From assembly GCA_963832965.1 (NCBI GenBank), contig CAWHVW010000002.1:248001-312000 (forward strand): DNA of 64,000 bases. The letters are read 5' to 3'. This stretch comes from CAWACP01 sp963832965 (lineage in GTDB: Bacteria; Acidobacteriota; Terriglobia; Bryobacterales; Bryobacteraceae). The position numbers were made by a program, and so were the translations under genes. Positions within the stretch are counted from its first letter, which is position 1. Every line of letters starts with the position of its first letter. A model generated the notes under the pieces. That model saw nothing but the letters and a program-made list of their open reading frames with translations. It had not been told where the DNA came from and ran no database searches. Shown piece after piece: positions 1 to 9,718 of the stretch.

Positions 1-131
1 TCGAACAGGTTGTGCAGCCGCTGATCGGCCTCAACATGCTTCACCTGTACGAGCTTCTCAACGTCATCGGCGCTCGCGCACGCGGCGGCGAGCATGAATC
101 CAAAGCAGAGCTTCGCAATTAGTCTGTTCAT
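1..131 (-). CDS. Exported protein, N-terminal part only (runs off left edge)
   Basis: The first 43 codons of a minus-strand gene are present; the rest lies outside the window. It begins with ATG at 131, preceded by GAGGAG a few bases upstream, and this Shine-Dalgarno lies in the 7-bp gap after the stop of the upstream membrane gene. The first ~19 residues (KLCFGFMLAAACASA core) look like a cleavable signal peptide, so the product is probably exported. The following residues (VKHVEADQRLHNLF) recall the start of secretin-type N domains, but this is too short to assign. It is the third gene of a sigma factor/membrane protein/exported protein operon. Confidence 0.6.
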   Translation of the reverse strand, partial: MNRLIAKLCFGFMLAAACASADDVEKLVQVKHVEADQRLHNLF

Positions 132-138
132 AATCTCC

Positions 139-498
139 TCAATCCACGGTCCAGAGAATGACGACGTTGGGGTCGTCGGTTTGCAGGCGCACCACCAGCG
201 GCTGCGCGGGCTGCGCTTCCCGCCTCCGGTGCAGCTTCCGGCGACGCACCACGGGTGCACCAGCCACCACCAGCGGCGGCGGAGCGTCCTTGAAACGCGC
301 CAACATGTGCGGGGCGGGGAGGGGCGCGGGCACACGAACCGCGAGCCAGCCGGACACCACCAGAGCCACGCAGGCGGCCATCGCCGCGATCATTCGGACA
401 ACGTTGCGGATTCGTCTTTGACGCCGGATCTCTCCGAGAACACGATGCCGAACTTCTTCGTATGCCGCCGGGGACGGCTCAGGAAAATCAAAGTCCAT
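139..498 (-). CDS. Small membrane protein, probable anti-sigma-like partner of the ECF sigma factor
   Basis: A 119-residue protein with one hydrophobic segment at about residues 35-54 (MIAAMAACVALVVSGWLAV) between a charged, arginine-rich N-terminus and a proline/arginine-rich C-terminal part. This gives a single-pass membrane topology. It overlaps the 3' end of the upstream ECF sigma gene by 11 bp, so the two are very likely co-translated. Position and topology suggest an anti-sigma or sigma-regulating role. No zinc-binding HxxxCxxC motif is visible, so it is not a standard ZAS-type anti-sigma factor. The function is inference from context. Confidence 0.65.
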   Translation of the reverse strand: MDFDFPEPSPAAYEEVRHRVLGEIRRQRRIRNVVRMIAAMAACVALVVSGWLAVRVPAPLPAPHMLARFKDAPPPLVVAGAPVVRRRKLHRRREAQPAQPLVVRLQTDDPNVVILWTVD

Positions 499-1048
499 GT
501 TTCCTCCGCAAGAGCCGCGTCATGATCGCGCGCAATCGAGCACGGCCCGTCGATACCTGGGTGCGAACGGTGGCGGGGCTGGATCCCAGAATTCCGGCGA
601 CCTCTCCTGTCTCCAGACCTTCGATTTCGCGCAGGATGATCGCCGCGCGCTCCTTCTCCGGTAAGTGTGTCAGCGCCTCGGCCAGCAACGTGCGACGCCG
701 CTCCAGGCCAATCCGCTCATCCTCGCCGGCCTTTATAGCGACATCCGGCCACCGCGCGTCCGCCGCCAGAAGACCGCGCTTTCGCGCCAGATCGCGGCAC
801 ACATTGACGGTGACCCGATACAGCCACGGCCCAATCTCCGCAGCCGACGCGAAGATGCGCAGGTTCCGGTACAGCTTCAGGAACGTCTCCTGCGTGGCGT
901 CCTGAGCATCTTCCAGGCGGCCCAGCAAGCGCATTGCGGTGAGCAGCACCTGGCGCTCGTGCATACGCATCAGCTCCTCGAACGCCGCCTCTTCGCCCCG
1001 CCTGGCGCGCGCCAGTGCATCCGGCTGGTCCGTTACATCGCTGGTCAT
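488..1048 (-). CDS. ECF-family RNA polymerase sigma factor
   Basis: About 186 residues. Sigma region 2 is near the N-terminus (FEELMRMHERQVLLTAMRLL, then DAQDATQETFLKLYRNL) and region 4 is C-terminal (LPEKERAAIILREIEGL, then VAGILGSSPATVRTQVSTGR, the helix-turn-helix that reads the -35 box). The two-domain layout and length are standard for extracytoplasmic-function sigma factors. The ATG at 1048 is chosen because the reading frame upstream of it codes for no sigma-like sequence. It would direct RNA polymerase to a small regulon, probably including its own operon with the membrane partner downstream. The signal it answers to cannot be told. Confidence 0.88.
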   Translation of the reverse strand: MTSDVTDQPDALARARRGEEAAFEELMRMHERQVLLTAMRLLGRLEDAQDATQETFLKLYRNLRIFASAAEIGPWLYRVTVNVCRDLARKRGLLAADARWPDVAIKAGEDERIGLERRRTLLAEALTHLPEKERAAIILREIEGLETGEVAGILGSSPATVRTQVSTGRARLRAIMTRLLRRKHGL

Positions 1049-1162
1049 CCCGAGGGTGAACTCCGGAGTGCACACTTCTACATGGATTAACTGCGATGCG
1101 GGTGAAAACGTGGAGAGGTATTTTTGTGCTGCTGCGCCGCGCGCTCCCTTCAGTGGCATGTG

Positions 1163-1293
1163 GGGCAGCGCCGTGCGCTGCCTTCCAGTTACGGCTGGCA
1201 GCGCATGGTGCTGCTTTCTCCAGTTACGGCTGGCAGCGCATGGCGCTGCCTTTTCCAGTTACGGCTGGCAGCGCATGGCGCTGCCCCACAGAG
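1163..1293. repeat. Three 35-bp tandem copies of a palindromic CATGG repeat
   Basis: Starting at 1186, 1221 and 1256, a 35-bp unit is repeated: CAGTTACGGCT followed by the imperfect palindrome GGCAGCGCATGGCGCTGCC. A related hairpin (GGCAGCGCCGTGCGCTGCC) precedes it from about 1164. The same palindrome recurs elsewhere in this window (for example 7624, 7753 and 7882), so it belongs to a dispersed family. It fills the gap between the sigma factor gene and the kinase gene, and the final unit supplies the last codons and stop of that kinase gene. Confidence 0.85.
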
Positions 1294-1713
1294 TGATTAC
1301 GCGGGAGAATCCCTCCAGGATGGAAGGGGGCTCCAGCCGCCGGGCCATGTCGCGAACCACGGCTGGGGGAACCACGCGCTCGCGCCGGCTGTTGCGCTCC
1401 AGACAAACCTCCAGCGGCGTGTCAAAGAAGATGGCTTCGGCTTCGCAATCGGCGTCCTCGGCCAGCCGGATCCACGGGCGGCGCTCCCAGCGCGTCAGGC
1501 TGGTGGCGTCGATGCAGGTCACCGGCCGCCGCAGTTCCAGACGCTGCTTCGCCAGATGCCGGAGCGTGGCGAACACGCGCCGGTGGATGGTCTGAATGTT
1601 CGGATCATCGGCAATGAGCAACCGAATGGCGTCCGACGAGAGAACGGAGAAAGACTGCCGGCCCGCCCACGTGGACTTGCCCGAACCGGGCAAACCGGCC
1701 AAGACCACCAGTC

Positions 1714-1717
<4 letters not shown>
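1259..1717 (-). CDS. Small AAA/P-loop kinase-like ATPase
   Basis: A protein of about 150 residues with a P-loop near its start (GLPGSGKST), a conserved Asp-Ala pair (CIDATSLTRWERR) typical of the acceptor-binding segment of polynucleotide-kinase/zeta-toxin-like enzymes, and an arginine-rich lid region (CLERNSRRERVVP). It probably phosphorylates a nucleic acid or small molecule; the substrate is unknown. The start is uncertain. A TTG at 1717 overlaps the TGA of the acyl-CoA dehydrogenase gene and puts the P-loop at residue 9, whereas an in-frame ATG at 1801 lies inside that gene. The last residues (WGSAMRCQP) and stop are encoded by the palindromic repeat, so the native C-terminus may have been replaced. 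Confidence 0.72.
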
Positions 1718-3444
<1,727 letters not shown>

Positions 3445-3445
3445 G

Positions 3446-4624
3446 TCAGTTCAACCTTTCGAAAATGCCCGCGGCGCCCTGGCCGCCGCCGACACACATG
3501 GTTACCATGCCATACTTCGCCTCGCGGCGATCCATTTCGCGCAGGATGGTGGCGGTGAGTTTCGCGCCGCTGCAGCCCAGCGGATGGCCCAGCGCGATGG
3601 CTCCGCCATTCACGTTGATGCGCTCCAGCGGCAAATCCGCGTGCCGAATGACGGCCAGCGCCTGCACGGCGAATGCTTCATTGAGCTCGATGAGGTCAAT
3701 CCGGTCGAGCTGCAGGCCGGCCAAATCCAGCGCTTTGGGGATGGCCCGCACCGGGCCGATGCCCATGATCTCCGGCGGCACGCCGGCCACGGCGAAGCTC
3801 ACAAAGCGCGCTTTGGGCTTGAGGCCCAGCTCCTGCGCTTTCTTCTCGGACATGACCAGCGCCGCGGCGGCGCCATCGCTGGTCTGCGAGGCGTTGCCGG
3901 CGGTGACGGTTCCATCGGCCATGAACGCGGGCTTCAACTTCGCCAGCGCTTCCAGGGAAGTGTCGGCGCGCGGGCCTTCATCTCGGGTGAACATGGTTCG
4001 CACGGTAACTTGCTTGGAGCCGTCCAGCGTGGTGGTGGCCACCTCCACCGGCGCCATTTCATCGTCGAAGTGGCCGGCCGATTGCGCCCGCAGCGCGTTC
4101 TGGTGGCTGCGATACGAGAACTGATCCTGATCGTTGCGGGTGATGCCGTATTTTCGCTGGAGCTGCTCGGCGGTGAGACCCATGCCCATGTAGATTTCGG
4201 GAAGGTGGTCCACCAGCCAGGGGTTCGGCGAGAATCGCGTGCGGTCGAACGGCAGCATGCTCATCGATTCACTGCCGCCGGCGATGATGATGCTGGCGCT
4301 GCCCGAGCGAATGCGGTCGGCGGCCATGGCGATGGCCTGCAGGCCGGAGGCGCAGAAGCGATTGATGGTCACTCCGGGGACGCCGTCGGGAAGGCCCGCC
4401 CGCAAAGCCGCGATGCGCGCCATGTTCGCGCCGGATTCCCCTTCCGGCATGGCGCAGCCGAGAATGACGTCGTCGACCTCTTCCTTCGGCACTTCCCGGT
4501 GGCGCTTCAGCAGCGCGTGGATTACGGTGGCGGCCAGATCGTCCGGCCGGGTATTGCGCAGCGCGCCGCGGGGGGCCTTGCCCACCGGCGTGCGTAAACA
4601 ATCGACAATGACGGCTTCAATCAT
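3446..4624 (-). CDS. fadA: Acetyl-CoA acyltransferase (thiolase)
   Basis: A 392-residue thiolase that splits 3-ketoacyl-CoA to acetyl-CoA and a shortened acyl-CoA. The nucleophile Cys91 is in RFCASGLQAI, the catalytic His347 in ALGHPLGCSG, and the proton-donor Cys377 in MCVGGGQGAAG. Length and all three active-site elements are normal, so the enzyme should be active. It lies between the bifunctional dehydrogenase/hydratase gene, from which it is separated by a 62-bp gap holding a palindromic repeat, and the acyl-CoA dehydrogenase gene, which follows after one base. It catalyses the last step of the cycle encoded here. Confidence 0.95.
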   Translation of the reverse strand: MIEAVIVDCLRTPVGKAPRGALRNTRPDDLAATVIHALLKRHREVPKEEVDDVILGCAMPEGESGANMARIAALRAGLPDGVPGVTINRFCASGLQAIAMAADRIRSGSASIIIAGGSESMSMLPFDRTRFSPNPWLVDHLPEIYMGMGLTAEQLQRKYGITRNDQDQFSYRSHQNALRAQSAGHFDDEMAPVEVATTTLDGSKQVTVRTMFTRDEGPRADTSLEALAKLKPAFMADGTVTAGNASQTSDGAAAALVMSEKKAQELGLKPKARFVSFAVAGVPPEIMGIGPVRAIPKALDLAGLQLDRIDLIELNEAFAVQALAVIRHADLPLERINVNGGAIALGHPLGCSGAKLTATILREMDRREAKYGMVTMCVGGGQGAAGIFERLN

Positions 4625-4650
4625 GAAAAACTCCGTTCACTGATGAGCAT

Positions 4651-4673
4651 GGCAGGGCATGGCCCTGCCCCAC
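4651..4673. repeat. Dispersed CATGG palindrome (GGCAGGGCATGGCCCTGCC)
   Basis: A 19-bp perfect palindrome, GGCAGGGCATGGCCCTGCC, followed by CCAC, in the gap between fadN-type and fadA genes. The same sequence recurs at 33030, 47216 and 48918, and relatives occur elsewhere. Being inside an operon gap it could form a hairpin in the mRNA, as REP elements do, but no effect can be shown from the sequence. Confidence 0.8.
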
Positions 4674-4686
4674 TGGGTTCCATGCC

Positions 4687-6963
4687 TCAATTCCTTAGCG
4701 GCTTGCCCGTCTTCAGCGTGTGCGCCATGCGCTCCTGCGTCTTTGCATTGCCGCACAAGCTGAGAAACGCCTCCCGCTCCAGATCCAGCAGATACTGTTC
4801 CGACACGGTCTGTTCGCCGGTCAGCCGTCCGCCGCTGATCACGTGCGCCAGTTTCTCGCCAATCACCGTGTCGTACTCGCTGATGAAATGGCCCTGCCAC
4901 GCGCTCCACACCGCCATCTTCAGCAGCGCGAACATGGCTTCGCCGCCCACCCGGATATCCGTGCGCGGCGCGCCCGGCGTGTAGCCGTTCACCAGAGACA
5001 GCGCCAAACATTTGGCGTCGCCGATCAGCCGCTCCGGGTTCATGGACACCGCATCCGCCTTGTGCAGCAGGCCGAGCGTTCGAGCGTCCTCGGCGCTGGT
5101 CGAAACTTTGGCATAGCCGATCAGCTCGAAAACTTTCCGCGGATCTTTCAACCGCGCCAACAGCTCTTTGCAGCCTCCCGCCGCGGGGATCAGCCCGACG
5201 CCGGTTTCCACCTGGCCCATGTACAACTCCGCGGACGCCTGCACCCGCGCCGCATGCAGCGCGATCTCGCAACCGCCGCCCAGCGTCTGCCCGAACGGCG
5301 CGGCAACCACCGGCTTCGGCGCGTATTTCAGCGCCATATTGGCCTGCTGAAAACGGCGGACGGCGAGGTCCAGTTCGTCCCACTCGCCCTCTTGCGCGGC
5401 CAGCAACACCATCATAAGGTTGGCGCCCACCGAGAAATGGTCGCCCTGATTGCCGATCACCAGCGCATCGAAATTGCGCCCAAGCTCCTCCAGACCGTCG
5501 TAGATCATGGCGACGTTATCTTCGCCAATGGTGTTCATCTTGCTGTGGAACTCGACGCACAGGACGCCGTCGCCCAGATCCACCAGCGACGCCCCGGGGT
5601 TCTCGCGGACTACCGGGCAGTCCTTCAGTACAATGACGCCGGCGCGCGGTTCCAGGTCGCGATATTGCCGCGAGGCGAAATCGAAATAAGCAGCGCCACG
5701 GTAGAGCAACTTAGCCTCGCGAACACCAGCGGGCACACCGCGCCCTTCTTTCTCCAGACGAAGCACCACGTCTTCGAACCCCAGCGCGTCCCACAACTCA
5801 AACGGGCCCAGCTTGTGCGCGTAGCCCCAGCGCATGGCCCGGTCGATTTCGACGATGCGGTCGGCGATCTCCGGAACGCGTTCGGCCGAGTAGACGAACA
5901 GATCGCTGAACACCTTCCACAGGAAGCGGCCCACGCGGTCGTCCGAGTTCACCAGGAAGCGCAGGCGCGCCGGCAGGTCGTTCATCTGCCGGACCTGCTC
6001 CACCAAAGGGAAACGCGGCTTCACCAGCGGCGCATATTCCAGGGTGTGCCAGTCCAGCACGTGGATATCGCGCTTCGGCCCCACGCGCTTGTAGAAGCCC
6101 TGCCCGGATTTCTCTCCCAGCCACTTGCGCTCCAGCATCTGCTTCTGGAAAGGGGCGGGAAGGAAGCGCTCACGCCAGGGGTCGCCGGGAACCGCCTCGT
6201 AGAGATTCGCGGCGACGTGGGCCCAGACGTCCAGGCCGACGATGTCCAGCAGACGATAGCTGGCGCTGTTGGGCATGCCGATGAGCGGGCCGGTGAGGGC
6301 GTCTACTTCCTCAATGCTGAATCCGTCCTCCACCGTGTATTTCGCGATGGTGCCGCCGAGGAAACTCCCGATGCGATTAGCGATGAAGTTCGGGGTGTCT
6401 TTGCAGGGCACCACGCCTTTGCCGAGGCGGCGCTCCGCGAAATCCTGTACAAACCGCAGCACCTCCTCGTCGGTTTCCGCGCCGGGAATCATCTCCAGCA
6501 GATGCAGGTAGCGCGGCGGATTGAAGAAGTGGGTGCCCAGGAAACGGCGCCGGAAACCGGCCGGGAAACCGTCGGCGATGGAGGCGAGCGGAATGCCGCT
6601 GGTGTTGGTGGAGAGGATGGCCTCAGGCTGACGAACCGCGTCCACGCGCTTCCATAGATCGCGCTTGAGGGCGAGGTTTTCGGTGACCGCCTCAAGCACC
6701 CAGTCGCAACCGGCGATCTCGGATAGATTGTCTTCGAAGTTGCCGGGCCTGACCAGAGCCGCCGCGGAGTGGGTGAAGAAAGCCGCGGGCTTGTGTTTGG
6801 CCGCGCTTTCAATTCCTTTTCGGGCGGCGGCATTGCGGTCGCTCTCGCCCGGCAGAACGATATCCAGCAGCAGCGCCGGCACGCCGGCATTGGCAAAGTG
6901 GGCGGCAATCCGGGCCCCCATGGTGCCAGCCCCAAGGACGGCCACGCGACGCAGCGTATTCAT
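4687..6963 (-). CDS. fadN: 3-hydroxyacyl-CoA dehydrogenase / enoyl-CoA hydratase (FadN/FadB type)
   Basis: A 758-residue bifunctional beta-oxidation enzyme. The N-terminal Rossmann NAD-binding motif (VLGAGTMGARIAAHFANAG, residues ~9-27) opens the 3-hydroxyacyl-CoA dehydrogenase part (to about residue 420). The C-terminal part, from about residue 440 to 680, is a crotonase-fold enoyl-CoA hydratase, with QTLGGGCEIALHA as its acyl-binding segment. This order, dehydrogenase first, is that of Bacillus FadN rather than E. coli FadB. It is the first gene of the fad operon. No obvious fatty-acid regulator gene is present in the window. Confidence 0.93.
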   Translation of the reverse strand: MNTLRRVAVLGAGTMGARIAAHFANAGVPALLLDIVLPGESDRNAAARKGIESAAKHKPAAFFTHSAAALVRPGNFEDNLSEIAGCDWVLEAVTENLALKRDLWKRVDAVRQPEAILSTNTSGIPLASIADGFPAGFRRRFLGTHFFNPPRYLHLLEMIPGAETDEEVLRFVQDFAERRLGKGVVPCKDTPNFIANRIGSFLGGTIAKYTVEDGFSIEEVDALTGPLIGMPNSASYRLLDIVGLDVWAHVAANLYEAVPGDPWRERFLPAPFQKQMLERKWLGEKSGQGFYKRVGPKRDIHVLDWHTLEYAPLVKPRFPLVEQVRQMNDLPARLRFLVNSDDRVGRFLWKVFSDLFVYSAERVPEIADRIVEIDRAMRWGYAHKLGPFELWDALGFEDVVLRLEKEGRGVPAGVREAKLLYRGAAYFDFASRQYRDLEPRAGVIVLKDCPVVRENPGASLVDLGDGVLCVEFHSKMNTIGEDNVAMIYDGLEELGRNFDALVIGNQGDHFSVGANLMMVLLAAQEGEWDELDLAVRRFQQANMALKYAPKPVVAAPFGQTLGGGCEIALHAARVQASAELYMGQVETGVGLIPAAGGCKELLARLKDPRKVFELIGYAKVSTSAEDARTLGLLHKADAVSMNPERLIGDAKCLALSLVNGYTPGAPRTDIRVGGEAMFALLKMAVWSAWQGHFISEYDTVIGEKLAHVISGGRLTGEQTVSEQYLLDLEREAFLSLCGNAKTQERMAHTLKTGKPLRN

Positions 6964-7044
6964 GACTGACAGTCGAGTGTAACGCAGACTCGTGGGGCCG
7001 CGCCACGCGCTGCCTCAAAGCGATTCGTTATACTCGGTTTTTAC

Positions 7045-7571
7045 ATGAAGAAAACGGCCCTTATCGCAACGGTGGCGCTGATTTCGCTCGCGCCGGCATT
7101 CGCCCAGAACCTCCCCCGGCAGGCCCCCGAGCAGATCATTCATTTTTCCTACGGGAAGACGGCGAAGGTGAGCGACTATTTGGGCAAGGTGGTGCTGGTG
7201 GCGTTCATCCTTACCGGTTGCCCGCACTGCCAGCACACGGTCAGCCTGCTGAACCCCCTTCAGACCGAACTGGGGAAGCGCGGCTTTCAGGTAGTCGCCC
7301 TGGCCGTCAATGATGAGGCTCCGCAGAAACTGGCGTGGTTCAATGAGACCTTCAAGCCTACCTTCCCGGTGGGCTACTGTTCCAATCAGGACCTTGCGCC
7401 GTTCCTGCAGCTCAACCCCGGTCAGCGGCCGCTCGCTCCGTTGCTGGCGTTCCTCGACCGCAAGGGAGTTATCCAATACGAGACCAATGGCGCCGACTCG
7501 AGTTTTTTGACGACAACGAGGGCGATCACCTCCGTGCGGAGGCGCTCAAGATGCTGGCGAAGAAGCCGTAG
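7045..7571 (+). pseudogene. Exported thioredoxin/peroxiredoxin-fold protein with a frameshifted C-terminus
   Basis: The protein starts with a signal peptide (MKKTALIATVALISLAPAFA) and then a thioredoxin-fold domain with a CxxC redox motif (TGCPHC, around residue 55). It resembles periplasmic TlpA/AhpC-TSA-like thiol oxidoreductases. In the frame as read, the tail turns into arginine-rich nonsense after residue ~154 and continues into repeat DNA (stop at 7600-7602). In the -1 frame from the T6 run at 7503-7508 the tail becomes FFDDNEGDHLRAEALKMLAKKP with a stop at 7569-7571, which fits the family. One T is missing from what should be T7, so this is either a sequencing indel, a true frameshift, or (less likely) -1 slippage at T-TTT-TTG. 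Confidence 0.75.
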
Positions 7572-7925
7572 CTTTGTGGCGCAGCGCCGTGCGCTGCGGT
7601 GAGCCTGGCGGGGTAGACGACGCGGCAGCGCATGGCGCTGCCCCACACCTTGCCAGACCGGCTGATGTGAACCTCCGGATGCTGGCGAAGCAGCTATAGC
7701 TTTGTGGCGCAGCGCCGTGCGCTGCGGTGAGCCTGGCGGGGTTAGACAAAGCGGCAGCGCATGGCGCTGCCCCACACCTTGCCAGACCGCTGATGTGCAT
7801 CTCCGGATGCTGGCGAAGAAGTCCATAGCTTTGTGGCGCAGCGCCGTGCGCTGCGGTGAGCCTGGCGGGGTTAGACGACACGGCAGCGCATGGCGCTGCC
7901 CCACCTGGGCAGAGCTGGGGGTCTA
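7551..7925. repeat. 128-bp tandem repeat, three copies, including the tail of the thioredoxin-like gene
   Basis: Units begin with ATGCTGGCGAAG at 7551, 7679 and 7807, an exact 128-bp period. Each contains CTTTGTGGCGCAGCGCCGTG, GAGCCTGGCGGGG and the palindrome GGCAGCGCATGGCGCTGCC (7624, 7753, 7882). The first unit starts inside the 3' end of the upstream gene, so the gene's last codons were copied along. The gap 7926-8125 before the next gene holds nothing recognisable. Confidence 0.9.
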
Positions 7926-8125
7926 AGCGTTGGACCGGAAGGTGACCACACGGCGCCCGCGCCGCAACATTGGTTTCAGCCGGCGCCTGATGGCTCGCCG
8001 TCGCTCGGCCGCCAGGTACGAATACAATTGCCGCCAGTAAAGAGCCGTCACCAGCATAAATCGCCGTTGCTAGTAAGACGCCCGCCCGCCGGGGATATTT
8101 CGAGAAAAACGTTTATGCTGGGACT

Positions 8126-8509
8126 ATGAAGCGCCCGCTTTCTCTCGGACTTGTCCTGATCCTCGGCCTGGCCGCCGCGGCGAACGCTCAGACGGGGCGG
8201 CGCCGCGGATCCATGCAGGATAACCCCAATGGCGACACCGCCGGCCTGGAAGCTGTCTTCACCGGCACGGTGACGTCGGTGACCAGGAGCGACCTGGGTA
8301 TACAGGCCGACGGCGGCAACGTTCTTTCCTTCTCCATCCTGCACAAGACCAAATTTCTGAAGGATGGCAAGGAGGCCAGGCGGTCCGACGTTCATACCGG
8401 TGACACGGTGACAATTCAGGCCGGCGAGGATCCCACTGGCCACCCGGCGGCCATCACCGTTACCCTGGGCAAGCCGCCCGCGCAGAAGAGCCCTCAGCCC
8501 TCTACCTGA
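8126..8509 (+). CDS. Exported small protein, DUF5666-like
   Basis: A 127-residue protein. It has a signal peptide (LSLGLVLILGLAAAANA), followed by a ~90-residue beta-rich domain with the pattern FTGTVTSVTRSDLGIQADGG ... GDTVTIQAGEDPTGHPAAI. This pattern is typical of DUF5666/OB-like periplasmic domains, in which a small beta barrel carries a 'transform then raise the valency' arrangement. The C-terminal tail is proline/serine rich and probably unstructured. It is convergent with, and overlaps by 16 bp, the DUF192 gene on the other strand. No biochemical role is known. Confidence 0.75.
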   Translation: MKRPLSLGLVLILGLAAAANAQTGRRRGSMQDNPNGDTAGLEAVFTGTVTSVTRSDLGIQADGGNVLSFSILHKTKFLKDGKEARRSDVHTGDTVTIQAGEDPTGHPAAITVTLGKPPAQKSPQPST

Positions 8510-8859
8510 ATCCGCTCCACGTCGAGCTGATCGCCCACGGCCGTGCCGGTTTCCGCGGTGGTTCCGGCGGGCAGCTCCAGCACGGAATGAGCCCGCAGCG
8601 AAAGGGCCATCCTCCACTTGCCCATGTTCGGGCAAATCTTTACCACGCGCCGGTCCCGATTGAGGAACAGGGCGTCAATGGAGAACTTCATGCCGAACAT
8701 ATGGATGCCCTCGCAGGGCACGATCCATAGTCCGGAGCCCGGAGGGAGACACTGGTGTTTGAGCAGTCCGGTGCGGCGCTTGGCGCTGGTGTCGGCGACT
8801 TCGGCGCGATCCGCCAGGCTGACGCCTTTGGTGAGATTTCTGACCCGGGCAAACGGCAC
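8494..8859 (-). CDS. DUF192 family protein
   Basis: A protein of about 121 residues of the DUF192 (COG1430) family, small proteins with a beta-barrel-like fold of unknown function. Recognisable elements are the RTGLLKH segment near the start, then GLWIVPCEGIHMFGMKFSID and, near the end, VLELPAGT. The start is set at the GTG at 8857-8859 because AGGAGG (complement of 8865-8870) lies five bases upstream; longer frames upstream are not family-like. Many DUF192 proteins are exported, but no signal peptide is seen here. Confidence 0.82.
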   Translation of the reverse strand: MPFARVRNLTKGVSLADRAEVADTSAKRRTGLLKHQCLPPGSGLWIVPCEGIHMFGMKFSIDALFLNRDRRVVKICPNMGKWRMALSLRAHSVLELPAGTTAETGTAVGDQLDVERIQVEG

Positions 8860-8917
8860 GCGGCCCTCCTGTCCAGATCTTCGGCGTTTTCCGTCAAAAC
8901 CTGCAGTCCGGAATGCG

Positions 8918-9715
8918 CTAGCGCTTGGACGCAAACACCTGAAACCGGGTCACCGTCCGATAGCCCAGCGCCTTGTAGAGCGGCAACCCCGCGGAGGTGG
9001 ATTGCAGCACCGTTCGTTCAATGCCCGTCTCCGCGCTGGCGCGCGCAATCGCCTCGCGCATTAACGCCTCCGCGTAACCGCGATTCTGGAAGGCGGGCAG
9101 CGTAGCCACCGAGTAGACGCCAATCGCCTCCGCGCACACCACCAGGGCGGTGGTGCAGACGGGAGTGCGGCCATGGTAGCCCAGCCATCCCTTGTAGGTG
9201 CCCTGCCAGGCGCGGTCTTCCGAATACACCGCGTGGCAGATCCCCGGGGGAATTTCAAAAGCCATGGAGGTAATGTGCGCGAAGTCGGAACGCGTATCGG
9301 CATCGGATACCGGGCGCACGGTCACCTCAGGCAGGCGGCGCGATGGCGGGGCCAGGCTGTCGGCGTACATGCCCGGAGCGCTGGTCAGATGGCGCATGTT
9401 CATGTCCTCCATCGCCCCGTGCACGCGGCCCCGCAGGCCCTCGTCGATGAAGTCGTCGCAAGCCCAGAACGACCACGGGAGGTTTCGCCGGCGGTAGAAT
9501 TCGTCGGCTTCCCGCAACTCGGCCCGCAGGCCGCCCAGGGTCTTTCCCCGTACCGGTGAGGCGAGGACCGCGGCATTGAACACGCTGTAGTTGATGCCGG
9601 ACGAGATGAGCGTGAGCGCGGCGAGGTGTCGAATTTCGCCCAGGGGGCTGGCTGCGCCAAAGAAACGCATGGCCTCACGCAGGTTCTCGCTCAGCGTGAC
9701 CGCCGGTGGAGTCAT
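8918..9715 (-). CDS. GNAT-family N-acetyltransferase
   Basis: A 265-residue protein whose C-terminal half is a GNAT fold. The acetyl-CoA-binding motif A is seen as YSVATLPAFQNRGYAEALM, followed by the motif B segment STSAGLPLYKALGYRTVTRF. The N-terminal ~130 residues are an additional domain with no clear family. The substrate is unknown. It begins 3 bp after the stop of the large beta-helix gene, so the two are probably one transcript. Confidence 0.85.
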   Translation of the reverse strand: MTPPAVTLSENLREAMRFFGAASPLGEIRHLAALTLISSGINYSVFNAAVLASPVRGKTLGGLRAELREADEFYRRRNLPWSFWACDDFIDEGLRGRVHGAMEDMNMRHLTSAPGMYADSLAPPSRRLPEVTVRPVSDADTRSDFAHITSMAFEIPPGICHAVYSEDRAWQGTYKGWLGYHGRTPVCTTALVVCAEAIGVYSVATLPAFQNRGYAEALMREAIARASAETGIERTVLQSTSAGLPLYKALGYRTVTRFQVFASKR

Positions 9716-9718
9716 CCG

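Noticed and set aside
4720..6657. 645-codon plus-strand frame opposite the fadN-type gene
   Set aside because: Mirror frame of a well-supported gene; composition biased to His, Arg and Gln, no signal or motif.
7500..7571. Programmed -1 frameshifting in the thioredoxin-like gene
   Set aside because: The T-TTT-TTG site fits, but no downstream stem-loop is evident and the zero-frame tail is nonsense, so an indel is more likely.
7422..7904. 160-codon minus-strand frame with repeated GQRHALP peptides
   Set aside because: Direct translation of the 128-bp repeats and palindromes; such phantom peptides appear wherever the repeat occurs.
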